Source: Hyphomicrobiales bacterium
Lineage (GTDB): Bacteria > Pseudomonadota > Alphaproteobacteria > Rhizobiales > Rhizobiaceae
Assembly (NCBI GenBank): GCA_900468065.1
Contig: UBTA01000125.1
Coordinates: forward strand, 1,338-61,317
Reading direction: 5' to 3'
DNA: 59,980 nucleotides
Shown here: positions 9,980 to 18,548 of the stretch, piece after piece
Layout: each line of letters starts with the position of its first letter
How positions within the stretch are numbered: the stretch's first letter is position 1
The notes under the pieces: model-generated
What the model was told of the DNA's origin: nothing
The model's input: only the letters and a program-made list of their open reading frames with translations
The model's database searches: none
Translations under genes and position numbers: made by a program

Positions 9980-10629
9980 ACGAGAGGTCGAAAGCGGCCC
10001 GCAAGCGGGTCGTGGTGTTCATTTCCGGCGGCGGCTCCAACATGTTGACGCTGGCAAAGGCTGCCTCCGAGCCGGACTATCCCGCCGAGATCGTTGCCGT
10101 CATCTCCGACAAGGCGGATGCGGGCGGCCTGGCGAAAGCGGCGGCGCTTGGCATCGCCACCTTCTCCTTCGTCCGCAAAGACTATGACAGCAAGGACGCC
10201 CACGAAGCGGCGATCCTCTCGACACTGAAAAACCTGTCGCCGGACATCATTTGTCTGGCAGGTTATATGCGCCTGCTCACCGCCACCTTCATCAATGCCT
10301 ATGAAGGCCGGATCATCAATATCCACCCGTCGCTGCTGCCGCTCTTCCCGGGCCTGCACACCCACCAGCGGGCCATCGACGCCGGCATGACGGAAGCCGG
10401 CTGCACCGTGCATTTCGTTACCGAAGGCATGGACGAAGGGCCAGTGATCCTGCAGGCCAAGGTGCCGGTATTGCCGGGCGATACAGCCGACGACCTTGCG
10501 GCACGGGTGCTGGTTGAAGAGCACAAATCCTATCCGGCAGCACTGCGGCTCGTGGCCGAGGGCAAGGTGCGGATGGATGGCGGCCGGACTTTGCGCGACC
10601 AAGGCGGCTTTACCGAAGACCCATCGTAA
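9976..10629 (+). CDS. purN: Phosphoribosylglycinamide formyltransferase 1
   Basis: A 217-residue enzyme that transfers the formyl group of 10-formyltetrahydrofolate to GAR in purine synthesis. The N-terminal GGGSN phosphate loop, the catalytic Asn/His in [12 protein letters not shown], and the catalytic Asp region in [11 protein letters not shown] are all present. ATG 9976 overlaps the purM stop by four bases; earlier in-frame starts would lie inside purM. The C-terminus is typical for the family. Confidence 0.96.
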   Translation: MNERSKAARKRVVVFISGGGSNMLTLAKAASEPDYPAEIVAVISDKADAGGLAKAAALGIATFSFVRKDYDSKDAHEAAILSTLKNLSPDIICLAGYMRLLTATFINAYEGRIINIHPSLLPLFPGLHTHQRAIDAGMTEAGCTVHFVTEGMDEGPVILQAKVPVLPGDTADDLAARVLVEEHKSYPAALRLVAEGKVRMDGGRTLRDQGGFTEDPS

Positions 10630-10633
10630 ATCC

Positions 10634-10672
10634 GGTCATCACCTTGACCCTTTTGACGATCATTCTTATCCT
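10634..10672 (+). promoter_or_regulatory. Promoter of the vapBC-like pair with an inverted repeat over the -35 box
   Basis: TTGACC (10644-10649), a 17-base spacer and TATCCT (10667-10672) form a good sigma-70-type promoter about 37 bases before the antitoxin start. GGTCA (10634-10638) and TGACC (10645-10649) form an inverted repeat that overlaps the -35 box. This arrangement would suit autorepression by the antitoxin-toxin complex. The assignment is inferred from sequence alone. Confidence 0.5.
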
Positions 10673-10708
10673 GTTGAAACCCAACCCGGTCAACGGTGAG
10701 AAGTCCAC

Positions 10709-10948
10709 ATGACCATCGAAGTCAAAATTGCACACGCCGAGACGCATTTTTCCGAGTTGCTTTCCAAGGTTGAGGCCGGGGAAGACGTTGTGATTTCGCG
10801 TGGAAACGAGCCGATTGCCCGCCTTGTCCGGATCGACGCCCGTGAGGATCGGATCGCTGCCATTGAAGCATTAAAAGTGGAACGTGCACGCCACAAACCT
10901 GTCAGCAGCGAAGAAATCCGCCAATGGCGCGATGAAGGCCGCCGCTGA
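10709..10948 (+). CDS. Antitoxin, Phd/YefM (VapB-type) family
   Basis: A 79-residue protein with the Phd/YefM fold signature MTIEVKIAHAETHFSELLS, then VEAGEDVVISRGNEPIARLV. The N-terminal part should bind DNA and dimerise, and the C-terminal 30 residues should wrap the toxin. The gene ends two bases before a PIN-domain gene, the classical antitoxin-toxin order. It should neutralise the toxin and repress its own promoter. Confidence 0.85.
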   Translation: MTIEVKIAHAETHFSELLSKVEAGEDVVISRGNEPIARLVRIDAREDRIAAIEALKVERARHKPVSSEEIRQWRDEGRR

Positions 10949-10950
10949 AA

Positions 10951-11352
10951 ATGAGCTTCGTTGTCGATGCCTCCATCGTTGCGGCTTGGCTTCTTCCGGA
11001 CGAGAGTAACGAACTTGCAGAATATGCACGCTTGGCGATGAAAAGCGAAGATGCGCTTGCTCCCGACCTGCTCTTGCATGAAATTCGCAATATCCTTGTC
11101 ATTGCAGAAAGACGCAACCGCGTTACGGCTGACGGAGCTGCCAGCCTCCTGGCAGGGCTACGGAAAGTTCCGCTCATCATTGTCGAAATGAAGGACGATC
11201 TCGGTATTTTGCAACTGGCCAGGGAACATCGTCTTTCAGGCTATGACGCAACCTATCTTGCCCTTGCAGTGGCTCAAGACACTGCGCTGGTTACCCTGGA
11301 CCGCAAGCTTGGCGCAGCGGCACGTGTCGCAGGATTGAAAACGTTTGGTTAG
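10951..11352 (+). CDS. PIN-domain ribonuclease toxin (VapC-type)
   Basis: A 133-residue PIN-domain protein with the expected acidic catalytic set: D6 in VVDASIVAAWLLP, a glutamate in LLLHEIRNIL, the aspartate of SGYDATYLALA, and the last aspartate in VTLDRKL. VapC toxins are Mg2+-dependent endoribonucleases, often cutting initiator tRNA or rRNA; the target here is unknown. Its TAG stop overlaps the TAA stop of the convergent NUDIX gene by three bases, so no room is left for a terminator. Both genes of the pair look intact. Confidence 0.87.
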   Translation: MSFVVDASIVAAWLLPDESNELAEYARLAMKSEDALAPDLLLHEIRNILVIAERRNRVTADGAASLLAGLRKVPLIIVEMKDDLGILQLAREHRLSGYDATYLALAVAQDTALVTLDRKLGAAARVAGLKTFG

Positions 11353-11942
11353 CCGAGCCTCTCCCTATTCAGCATCGCCCATTGCAACAGCATGATCGTC
11401 TTGCCGTCGCAGATCTCGCCGCTGTCGATCATCGCCATGGCGTCGGCAAGCGGGATTTCCAATACCTCGATATCCTCGTCCTCGTGCGCGGCACCGCCGC
11501 CGTCTTCGGCGCGGACCGTCACATCGATGATCGCGGCGAAGAAGTGGACCGTCTCGGTCACGGCACCGGGCGACATAAAGGCCTGGAAGACGGGACGGAC
11601 GTCCGTCACCAGATAGCCGGTTTCCTCCATCACCTCGCGCTTGATCGCCTCGGCCGGATGATCGCCGTCGAGCAGACCGGCCGGTGTTTCCAGAAGCCAG
11701 CCGGAATAGCCGTTGAGATAGGTCGGAATACGGAATTGCCGCACCAGCACGACGCTGTCGCGCTTGGGATCATAAAGCAGGATGGTGGCGCCATTGCCGC
11801 GATCATAGACTTCCCGCTTCAGTGTCTTGGTGATGCCGTTCGAACCGGTATAGTTGAAGGTGATATTGCGCAGGTGATACCAGTTTTTCGAAAGCGTCTC
11901 GTCCTTGAGGACTTCGATCTTTGCATTCTCGAATTTCGTCAT
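11349..11942 (-). CDS. NUDIX hydrolase (NudK/ADP-sugar pyrophosphatase type)
   Basis: A 197-residue NUDIX protein. The NUDIX box is visible as GLLDGDHPAEAIKREVMEE plus the following TG, preceded by the WLLETPAG beta-strand typical of ADP-ribose/GDP-mannose pyrophosphatases. It probably cleaves a nucleoside diphosphate sugar. ATG 11942 is preferred to a start at 12020 because the earlier one would overlap the upstream oxidoreductase gene. It lies 7 bases after the molybdopterin oxidoreductase stop, so the two are probably cotranscribed. Confidence 0.88.
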   Translation of the reverse strand: MTKFENAKIEVLKDETLSKNWYHLRNITFNYTGSNGITKTLKREVYDRGNGATILLYDPKRDSVVLVRQFRIPTYLNGYSGWLLETPAGLLDGDHPAEAIKREVMEETGYLVTDVRPVFQAFMSPGAVTETVHFFAAIIDVTVRAEDGGGAAHEDEDIEVLEIPLADAMAMIDSGEICDGKTIMLLQWAMLNRERLG

Positions 11943-11949
11943 TGAGTGT

Positions 11950-14064
11950 TCAATCCCTGCGCAGCCATACGTGATTGTCGTGAAAAGCCGCCCCGCCATA
12001 GGGGGCGACCGCGTCGGCACCGGTCAAGACGTTGATGCCTTCACCGTCCAGATGCGCGTCGTTCGGCCAAAGGCCTTCGGCGATGACCACGCCACGCCGC
12101 GTACCGCCACCGATTTTCGCATGCAGGCGGATTTCCCCGCGCTCGTTGCCGATCCGCACGATGTCTCCCTCGGCGATACCAAGTGCCGTAGCATCTTCCG
12201 CCTGGATCATCACTTCGGGCCGGACTTCCTTCTGCAGTGAAGACGGTGTTTCGGCAAAGGTCGAGTTGAGGAACGACCGGGCGGGCGATGTCGCCAGCCG
12301 GAACGGATGGGCCTCGTCCGCCACCTCGATCAGGTCGACATGGTCGGGAAACTCGGGCAACTGTCCATGCGGGCCGAAGACGCCGAGCGCTTTCGGCGGA
12401 CGGTTTGGTGCCGGCGTGCCGGTCCAGTCGGCCTTGAAGCGGAATTTTCCGTCGGGATGGCCGAAACCATCGACGAAATGCGCGGTGTCGAAATCCGGCT
12501 GGACGTCGAGCCATTTCTCGCGCTTCAGCCCCTCATAGCCGATGCCGTAGTTGACCAGGATATGGTCGATATGCTCGCGTTCGCTGAGCCCGAAACCGGG
12601 CTTGTCGGCGACGCCGAGACGCTTTGCCAGTTCCTCGATGACAAAGAGATTGGTGCGTACGGTCGATGGCGGTTCCACCACCTTGGGGCCGAGCAGGATA
12701 TGCTGGTGGCCGCCGCCGCGATAGAGATCGTCATGTTCGAGAAACATGGTCGCAGGCAGCACGATGTCGGCGAGCTTGGCCGTATCGGTCATGAACTGCT
12801 CGTGCACAGCGACAAACAGGTTGTCGCGCAAAAATCCCTGCTTCACCAGCCGCTGTTCCGGCGTGACATTGACCGGATTGGTGTTCTGGATGAGCATCGC
12901 CGTGACCGGGCCGCGATGGCGCAGCGCCTCGGCATCGCCGGTCAGCACCCGGCCGATCTGCGACTGGTCGAGCATACGGATATCCGGATCGAGCATCGCC
13001 GAGCCGACCAGTTCGCGCTTGTCGAACTTGAAGATATCGTTGTTGGTATGGAAGGCGCCGCCGCCCTCATGCTGCCAGGAGCCGAGTACGGTCGGCACCG
13101 AGGCGGCGGCGTGGATGGCGACCGCGCCGTTGCGCTGGCGGGTAAAACCGTAGCCGAGCCGGAAATAGGTTTTTGGGGTGGTGCCGACCAGCTTGCCGAA
13201 AGCCTCAATTTCCTCCACGGGAAGCCCGGTGATGGCAGAAGCCCATTGCGGCGTGCGCGTCTTCAGATGCGCTTCAAGCCCCGCCGGATCGTCGGCGTAT
13301 TTTGCAAGGTAAGCCCGGTCGGCATATCCGTCGCGAAAGGCGATGTGCATGACGGCGCAGGCAAGGGCGGCGTCCGTGCCCGGCTTCAGCACCAGGCCCA
13401 TATCGGCCTGCTTGATCGTCGGGTTGTCGTAGATGTCGATGACGACGATCTTGGCACCACGCTCCTTGCGGGCCTTGATCGCGTGAGTCATGACGTTGAC
13501 CTGGGTCGAGACCGCATTGGTGCCCCAGATGACGACGCAATCGGATTTGGCCATCTCGCGCGGATCGGGGCCGCGCAGCGAACCGGTCGCCATCGCCAGT
13601 CCGGTCCAGGCGAGGTTGGTGCAGATCGAGCCGAAGAAGCCGGAATACTTTTTGGCGTGACGCAGCCGGTCGATCGAATCGCGCTGCACCTGCCCCATCG
13701 TACCGGCGTAGAAATAAGGCCAGATGGCTTCGGAACCGTGCATCTGTTCCGCCTTGACGAAGGCACCGGCGATCTCGTCGAGTGCGTCCTCCCAGGAAAG
13801 CTGTTGCCAGTTCCCCTCGCCCTTGGCGCCCCTGCGGCGCTGCGGCACCATCAGGCGGCCGGGGTGATCGATCCGCTCGGAATAGCGCGCGACCTTGGCG
13901 CAGATGATGCCGGCTGTGTAGGTATTGGCGCTGGCGCCGCGCACCCGGCCGATCCTGCCTTCAGGCGTGATATCAACTTCCAGCGCGCAGGCCGAGGGAC
14001 AGTCGTGCGGACAGACAGTGTGGCCGACGGACTTTTCTGGTTTTATAGGGGTCGCAACGTTCAT
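11950..14064 (-). CDS. Molybdopterin-dependent oxidoreductase with N-terminal 4Fe-4S site
   Basis: About 704 residues of the DMSO-reductase superfamily. The N-terminal cysteine set CPHDCPSAC, followed by IICAKVARYSERI, binds a 4Fe-4S cluster. The molybdopterin domains follow (GSICTNLAWTGLA, CVVIWGTNAVSTQ, QNTNPVNVTPEQ), and the C-terminal dinucleotide-binding domain ends near the stop. The substrate cannot be named. No twin-arginine signal is present, so it is probably cytoplasmic, and no electron-transfer subunit is adjacent. ATG 14064 is chosen over ATG 14082 because a purine-rich AGAAAAG lies just before it; the choice is weak. Confidence 0.88.
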   Translation of the reverse strand: MNVATPIKPEKSVGHTVCPHDCPSACALEVDITPEGRIGRVRGASANTYTAGIICAKVARYSERIDHPGRLMVPQRRRGAKGEGNWQQLSWEDALDEIAGAFVKAEQMHGSEAIWPYFYAGTMGQVQRDSIDRLRHAKKYSGFFGSICTNLAWTGLAMATGSLRGPDPREMAKSDCVVIWGTNAVSTQVNVMTHAIKARKERGAKIVVIDIYDNPTIKQADMGLVLKPGTDAALACAVMHIAFRDGYADRAYLAKYADDPAGLEAHLKTRTPQWASAITGLPVEEIEAFGKLVGTTPKTYFRLGYGFTRQRNGAVAIHAAASVPTVLGSWQHEGGGAFHTNNDIFKFDKRELVGSAMLDPDIRMLDQSQIGRVLTGDAEALRHRGPVTAMLIQNTNPVNVTPEQRLVKQGFLRDNLFVAVHEQFMTDTAKLADIVLPATMFLEHDDLYRGGGHQHILLGPKVVEPPSTVRTNLFVIEELAKRLGVADKPGFGLSEREHIDHILVNYGIGYEGLKREKWLDVQPDFDTAHFVDGFGHPDGKFRFKADWTGTPAPNRPPKALGVFGPHGQLPEFPDHVDLIEVADEAHPFRLATSPARSFLNSTFAETPSSLQKEVRPEVMIQAEDATALGIAEGDIVRIGNERGEIRLHAKIGGGTRRGVVIAEGLWPNDAHLDGEGINVLTGADAVAPYGGAAFHDNHVWLRRD

Positions 14065-14149
14065 GGCTTTTCTATATTGCATCGCGAAAGGGTGTCACAG
14101 TCCCCTTCGCCATACATTCCAACATTTCACGGGACGATAAGGGACGCGA

Positions 14150-15016
14150 ATGAATTACCGTCACATCTACCACGCCGGAAACTTCGCCGACGTCCTCAAG
14201 CACGCCGTGCTCGCCCGGCTGATCGTCTATATGGCGCAGAAGGAGAAGGCCTTTCGCGTGCTCGATACGCATGCGGGCACCGGCCTCTATGATCTTTCGA
14301 GCGAAGAAGCGCAGAAGACCGGCGAATGGGTCGATGGTATCGGCCGCATTCTCGACACCGATATTCCGGCCAAGGCCAAGGCGATCCTCGAGCCCTATCT
14401 CACCGCCGTGCGCGACCTCAATCCGGATGGCGGCCTGACGCTCTATCCCGGATCTCCGAAGCTGACCCGCATGCTGATGCGGCCGCAGGACCGGTTGTCG
14501 GCGATGGAACTGCATCCCGACGACTACGAGACGCTGCATCGGCTGTTCGACGGCGATTTCCAGAGCCGCATCACCGAGCTCGACGGCTGGCTGGCGCTCG
14601 GCGCCCACCTGCCGCCGAAGGAAAAGCGCGGCATCGTGCTGGTCGATCCGCCGTTCGAGATCGCCGGCGAATACGAACGGCTGGCTGACGGCCTGCACAA
14701 GGCGTACCGGCGCTTTTCCGGCGGCACGTTCTGCCTTTGGTATCCGCTGAAGCAGGGCGCGCCGATCGCCGAATTCCATGCCGCACTACAGGCATTGGAG
14801 ATCCCCAAGATGCTTTGCGCCGAACTGTCGGTTCGCAGCGACCGTGACACGAGCGGGCTTTCGGGTTCCGGCCTGATCATCGTCAATCCGCCGTTCACGC
14901 TGAAGAGCGAACTGGATATCCTGCTGCCCTTCCTCAAGGACCGGCTGAAGCAGGACCGCCATGCCTCGGCCCGCGCCTTCTGGCTGCGCGGCGAGGAGGT
15001 GCCGGAGCGCGATTGA
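14150..15016 (+). CDS. rlmJ: 23S rRNA (adenine2030-N6)-methyltransferase
   Basis: A 288-residue SAM-dependent methyltransferase. The N-terminus MNYRHIYHAGNFADVLKHA is highly diagnostic of RlmJ, with a SAM-binding LDTHAGTGLYDL and the catalytic N6-adenine motif VLVDPPFE (DPPF). It should modify one adenine of 23S rRNA. It is divergent from the molybdopterin oxidoreductase. The next 265 bases (15017-15281) hold no gene I can support. Confidence 0.94.
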   Translation: MNYRHIYHAGNFADVLKHAVLARLIVYMAQKEKAFRVLDTHAGTGLYDLSSEEAQKTGEWVDGIGRILDTDIPAKAKAILEPYLTAVRDLNPDGGLTLYPGSPKLTRMLMRPQDRLSAMELHPDDYETLHRLFDGDFQSRITELDGWLALGAHLPPKEKRGIVLVDPPFEIAGEYERLADGLHKAYRRFSGGTFCLWYPLKQGAPIAEFHAALQALEIPKMLCAELSVRSDRDTSGLSGSGLIIVNPPFTLKSELDILLPFLKDRLKQDRHASARAFWLRGEEVPERD

Positions 15017-15281
15017 ACAGGGGCTTGACGGTCTGCCACCAGGAGACGCACTCTGCAGGCGACCGCGTGGACTTAAGAGAGACGATCATGACCGGGATGC
15101 CTGCTGCAGATGTTCCTTTCTCCCTGACTGCAATTGACTGCGGCGCGGCAGCGGCAATGGCGACCGATGGCAAGAGGCGACCGCTCTGGTATCTGACCCA
15201 ACGCGGCCGGGGTCTTGCCGGTACCGGTTCGAACGTCGAATTCTGCCTAAGCGGTAATCCCTCGTATATCCATCATGCGCA

Positions 15282-16073
15282 GTGCGGTTCGTTGCGGTGA
15301 AATCCTTGATCGCTGGCCTCTCCAAAATCATCCCGGCCGTGTTCGGCCTGCTCGCGCTTGCCGCCTGCAGCGGCGAGAGTGGGGAAAAGACGCCGTCTGC
15401 GCCAAGGGACACCGCGGCATCGACGGCAAACACGCCGATTGCCGGCACCCAAAACACCAAGCCTGCCGGCACATCGCAGAAGACACTGTCCGTGCCCCTT
15501 GGCAGTGGCTTTGACTTCTACGTCCTGTCGCTCTCCTGGTCACCAAGCTGGTGCCTGGATAACGATCCCTCGGGACGCTCGATGCAATGTGATCCCGGCA
15601 ATAATCACGGTTTCATCGTCCACGGGCTCTGGCCGCAGAACGACAAGGGATATCCGGAATTCTGCCGGACGCGGGAATCCGACCGGGTGCCCGACACGCT
15701 CGGCCGGACCCTGTTCGACATCATGCCCTCGATGGGCTTGATCGGTCACGAATGGCGCAAGCACGGGTCGTGCTCGGGTCTAAGCCAGAAGGATTATTTC
15801 ACCGTCCTGCGCGCTGCCCGCGAAAAGCTGGTGATCCCGCCGGCGCTGCAATCCGTCGCCTCGGACCAGCGGACGAACCCGGCGCGAATCGAGACGGCGC
15901 TGATATCGGCCAATCCGGGCCTTCGCCCGGATGCGCTCGCTGTCACCTGCGCCTCCGGCCGCGTCGATGAAGTCCGCGTCTGCTTCAACAAGGATCTCAG
16001 CTTCCGCGCCTGCGGCGAGATCGATCGCGCCGGCTGCAAGGTGAAAAGCCTCAGCCTGCCGGCCACACCCTAA
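15282..16073 (+). CDS. Ribonuclease T2 family protein, predicted lipoprotein
   Basis: About 263 residues. A lipoprotein signal ends LLALAAC-S (lipid-modified Cys near residue 29), followed by a Thr/Ala/Pro-rich linker and an RNase T2 domain. Both catalytic segments are present: FIVHGLWPQ and GHEWRKHGSCSG, so the three conserved histidine positions look intact. It should degrade RNA outside the cytoplasm. Ser after the lipid Cys predicts outer-membrane sorting. The start is uncertain: GTG 15282 or GTG 15297, neither with a clear ribosome-binding site. Several cysteines suggest disulfides. Confidence 0.88.
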   Translation: MRFVAVKSLIAGLSKIIPAVFGLLALAACSGESGEKTPSAPRDTAASTANTPIAGTQNTKPAGTSQKTLSVPLGSGFDFYVLSLSWSPSWCLDNDPSGRSMQCDPGNNHGFIVHGLWPQNDKGYPEFCRTRESDRVPDTLGRTLFDIMPSMGLIGHEWRKHGSCSGLSQKDYFTVLRAAREKLVIPPALQSVASDQRTNPARIETALISANPGLRPDALAVTCASGRVDEVRVCFNKDLSFRACGEIDRAGCKVKSLSLPATP

Positions 16074-16111
16074 ACCCTCAGAAAATTGACACCCAGCGAA
16101 AGAAAGCTCGC

Positions 16112-16702
16112 ATGAAGATCTTCTATTCCCCCACCTCGCCCTATTCCAACAAGGTACGCATGGCCGCCCGTTACGCCGGCCTTGAAACCGAAAACGTGTT
16201 GACCGACACCAACGGCAATCCGCAGGACCTGATCGCCAGCAACCCGTTCGGCAAGATCCCGACACTGGTCACATCAGAAGGAAAGGCGATCTACGACAGC
16301 CGCGTGATCATGAATTTCATCGACCGCGAGACCAAGGGCAAGCTCTATCCGCGCAACGCTGAGAAGCGTACCGACGTGGAATTGCTGGAAGCCCTGTGCG
16401 ACGGCATCTGTGACTGCCTGCTGGCAATCGTCTATGAAAAGCGGTTCCATCCGCCGGAAAAGATCCACCAGCCCTGGATCGACCGCCAGTGGGAAAAGGC
16501 CGGCCGCGGCCTCGACCTCCTCAACGCCAACATGCCGAAGACCGGCGCCAAGCTGCATGCCGGTCACTTCGCGCTCGCGGCCCTGCTGCGCTATATCGAA
16601 CTGCGGTTCACCGGCGAATGGCAGAAGGGCCGCCCGAAGCTGAAGAACTGGCCACAAAAATTCGAGAAGTTCTTTCCGGATTACGCCCAGTTCAAGGTTT
16701 GA
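16112..16702 (+). CDS. Glutathione S-transferase family protein
   Basis: A 196-residue protein with a thioredoxin-like N-terminal domain (MKIFYSPTSPYSNKVRMAAR; NPFGKIPTLV carries the cis-proline; YDSRVIMNFID binds the glutathione gamma-glutamyl part) and an all-helical C-terminal domain. Substrate and class are not determinable. It has a GAAAG-type ribosome-binding site and is followed by a shared terminator. Confidence 0.85.
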   Translation: MKIFYSPTSPYSNKVRMAARYAGLETENVLTDTNGNPQDLIASNPFGKIPTLVTSEGKAIYDSRVIMNFIDRETKGKLYPRNAEKRTDVELLEALCDGICDCLLAIVYEKRFHPPEKIHQPWIDRQWEKAGRGLDLLNANMPKTGAKLHAGHFALAALLRYIELRFTGEWQKGRPKLKNWPQKFEKFFPDYAQFKV

Positions 16703-16730
16703 TACCCCGGAAATCATTGCATAAAACGTG

Positions 16731-16758
16731 AAAAAGGCCGGATCGCTCCGGCCTTTTT
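16731..16758. terminator. Bidirectional terminator between the GST and outer-membrane protein genes
   Basis: A 12-bp perfect stem (AAAAAGGCCGGA at 16731-16742, TCCGGCCTTTTT at 16747-16758) with a TCGC loop. It has T-tracts on both strands and lies between two convergent genes, so it should serve both. Confidence 0.9.
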
Positions 16759-16778
16759 GTCATTCACGATCGGATGGA

Positions 16779-17420
16779 TCAGAACTTGACGCCCATACCG
16801 ACGCGGACGCTGTGTTCGTCGTAGCCCGACGAAACCTTGCCGCCCGGCAGATCGAAGTTCTTCGAACCGTAGTCGGAATAGCGGTATTCGACGCGCGCCG
16901 TGACGTTGTCGGTCACGAAGGCTTCGGCACCGGCACCAGCCGTCCAGCCGAGCAGCGTGTTCTTGTCCGAACCGCCGGCATTGCCGGTTGCCTTGACGCT
17001 CGATGCTGCGAGACCAGCCGTACCGTAGACCAGAACCGGGTTCAGGTCGTAACCGACGCGGCCGCGAACGGAGCCGTTGACGCCCTGTTCCATCTTGCGA
17101 TCCGAATTCTTCGTATCGTTGTCGCCGTAGTTGATGTCGGCTTCAGCACCGTAAACGATGTTGCCGGACTGCATGTTGTAGCCGCCATAGAGACCGCCGC
17201 CGAAGCCAGCAGCGCTGCGGCCGCCCGTGGCGTTGTACTCACCATGGCCCCAGTTTGCGGTACCGCCGACATAGGCGCCCGACCAGTTCTTCACGGCGGG
17301 TTCGTTGTATTCGGCAGCCGGAGCAGCCGGAACTTCGTCGATCGCGTCGGCAGCCTGAACAGCGGAGAAGGCGATGAGGGATACGGCAGATGCCATAAGG
17401 GTGGTGATGAGAGTACGCAT
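16779..17420 (-). CDS. Small outer-membrane beta-barrel protein (Omp25/Omp31-like)
   Basis: A 213-residue protein with a signal peptide (MRTLITTLMASAVSLIAFSA, cleavage after VQA). Eight-strand-barrel features follow: WSGAYVGGTANWGHGE, FGGGLYGGYNMQ, VNGSVRGRVGYDLNPVLVYG, ARVEYRYSDYG, and a C-terminal strand ending in F (VRVGMGVKF). This resembles the abundant Omp25/Omp31 and RopB-like porin-fold proteins of Rhizobiales. A strong AAGGAG site precedes ATG 17420; the in-frame start at 17489 would add residues before the signal peptide and is rejected. Confidence 0.87.
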   Translation of the reverse strand: MRTLITTLMASAVSLIAFSAVQAADAIDEVPAAPAAEYNEPAVKNWSGAYVGGTANWGHGEYNATGGRSAAGFGGGLYGGYNMQSGNIVYGAEADINYGDNDTKNSDRKMEQGVNGSVRGRVGYDLNPVLVYGTAGLAASSVKATGNAGGSDKNTLLGWTAGAGAEAFVTDNVTARVEYRYSDYGSKNFDLPGGKVSSGYDEHSVRVGMGVKF

Positions 17421-17753
17421 AAAAGTCTCCTTTACGAACCGATGCTCCGGACCCTCGCGGTCCCAAACTGATACATCGGGGAATTGCAAATTAACCCGCC
17501 CGGTTGACGAGGAAATTGACGATCAAATGCGGATTCTCAAGAGCCAAATTGTGAAATTTTAGTGGCACAAGCATGGCTAAAATTCGATGTTGCTTCATAG
17601 CCACAGGGTAATTATTAACCACAAAACACTATTAATCGAAAATATACTATAACCACTCAAAACAATTCAATTTACCGCCTTTGCATTAATTTTTCCGAAA
17701 CGAATGCGTGGGGCCGTTTCGCAATATCGGCCCGCCTCCTATATCCTTGCGGC
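17421..17753. other. AT-rich intergenic region upstream of the outer-membrane protein and SDR genes
   Basis: A 333-base stretch between divergent genes. The part 17560-17700 is strikingly AT-rich compared with the rest of the window and includes a quasi-palindrome GGTAATTATTAACC (17607-17620) and AAATT-GTGA-AATTT. It must hold the promoters of both neighbours, but no clear -35/-10 pair was found. No coding sequence is supported. Confidence 0.5.
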
Positions 17754-18548
17754 ATGCACAAACACGAATCGCATAACGGGGCGCTGCGGGCTCCTTTGAA
17801 AACTGCACTGGTGACCGGTGGCGCCCGGCGCATCGGCAAGGCTATTGTCGAGGATCTGGCAGCCCATGGCTTTGCAGTCGCCATCCACGCCAATACATCG
17901 CTGACCGAGGCAGAGGCCTTGGCAGCGGAGATTCGCTCAAGAGGTGGCAAGGCTGCGGCAATTGTGGCAGACCTTGCCGATACTGCGTCCGTGCGGACCG
18001 TCATGGAAAAAGCCGTCTCGGCGCTGGGACCTCTCGGCGTGCTGGTCAACAACGCCTCGCTGTTCAAGAAGGACAGCCTGGAAGAATTTGACGAAACCAT
18101 CTGGGACCGGCATTTCGCCCTTCACGTCAAGGCTCCATCGTTGCTCTCCCGCGATTTTGCCGCACAATTGCCTGGCGAGAATTCCGGGCTCGTCGTCAAT
18201 ATCATCGATCAGCGCGTCTGGGCTCCCAATCCAAGATTTTATTCCTATATGTTGTCAAAGTCAGCTCTTTTGACGGCGACAAAAACGATGGCACAGGCCC
18301 TGGCACCGGCAATCCGCGTCAACGGTATCGGGCCGGGCCCGACCCTGCCGAACGAGCGGCAAAACAAGGATGATTTCGACACACAGGTCGAGGCGCTGAT
18401 CCTGAAGCGTGGACCGCAGCTTGACGAATTCGGCCGGGCGATCCGGTTTCTGTTCGACACGCCGTCGATCACCGGGCAGATGATCGCGATGGACGGCGGC
18501 CAGCATCTGGCCTGGGAAACGCCGGATATTTTGGAGATTGTGGAATGA
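17754..18548 (+). CDS. SDR-family oxidoreductase, pteridine-reductase-like
   Basis: A 264-residue Rossmann protein. The cofactor motif is [11 protein letters not shown]; the Arg in TGxxxRxG is typical of NADPH-dependent pteridine reductases (PTR1/FolM). The catalytic Ser of classical SDRs is replaced: the strand reads VNIIDQRVW, followed by YSYMLSKSA with the catalytic Tyr and Lys. An Asp-Tyr-Lys set is also PTR-like. A role in reducing a dihydropterin is therefore likely but not proven. Its stop overlaps the uvrC start (ATGA), so the two are translationally coupled. Confidence 0.85.
   Translation: MHKHESHNGALRAPLKTALVTGGARRIGKAIVEDLAAHGFAVAIHANTSLTEAEALAAEIRSRGGKAAAIVADLADTASVRTVMEKAVSALGPLGVLVNNASLFKKDSLEEFDETIWDRHFALHVKAPSLLSRDFAAQLPGENSGLVVNIIDQRVWAPNPRFYSYMLSKSALLTATKTMAQALAPAIRVNGIGPGPTLPNERQNKDDFDTQVEALILKRGPQLDEFGRAIRFLFDTPSITGQMIAMDGGQHLAWETPDILEIVE

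Noticed and set aside
12307-14292. Plus-strand open frame of 661 codons
   Set aside because: Antisense to the molybdopterin oxidoreductase, which carries clear cofactor motifs; the plus-strand product is unlike any family I know.
15013-15300. Short plus-strand frame after rlmJ
   Set aside because: No ribosome-binding site or family motif, it overlaps the RNase T2 start region, and the sequence looks non-coding.
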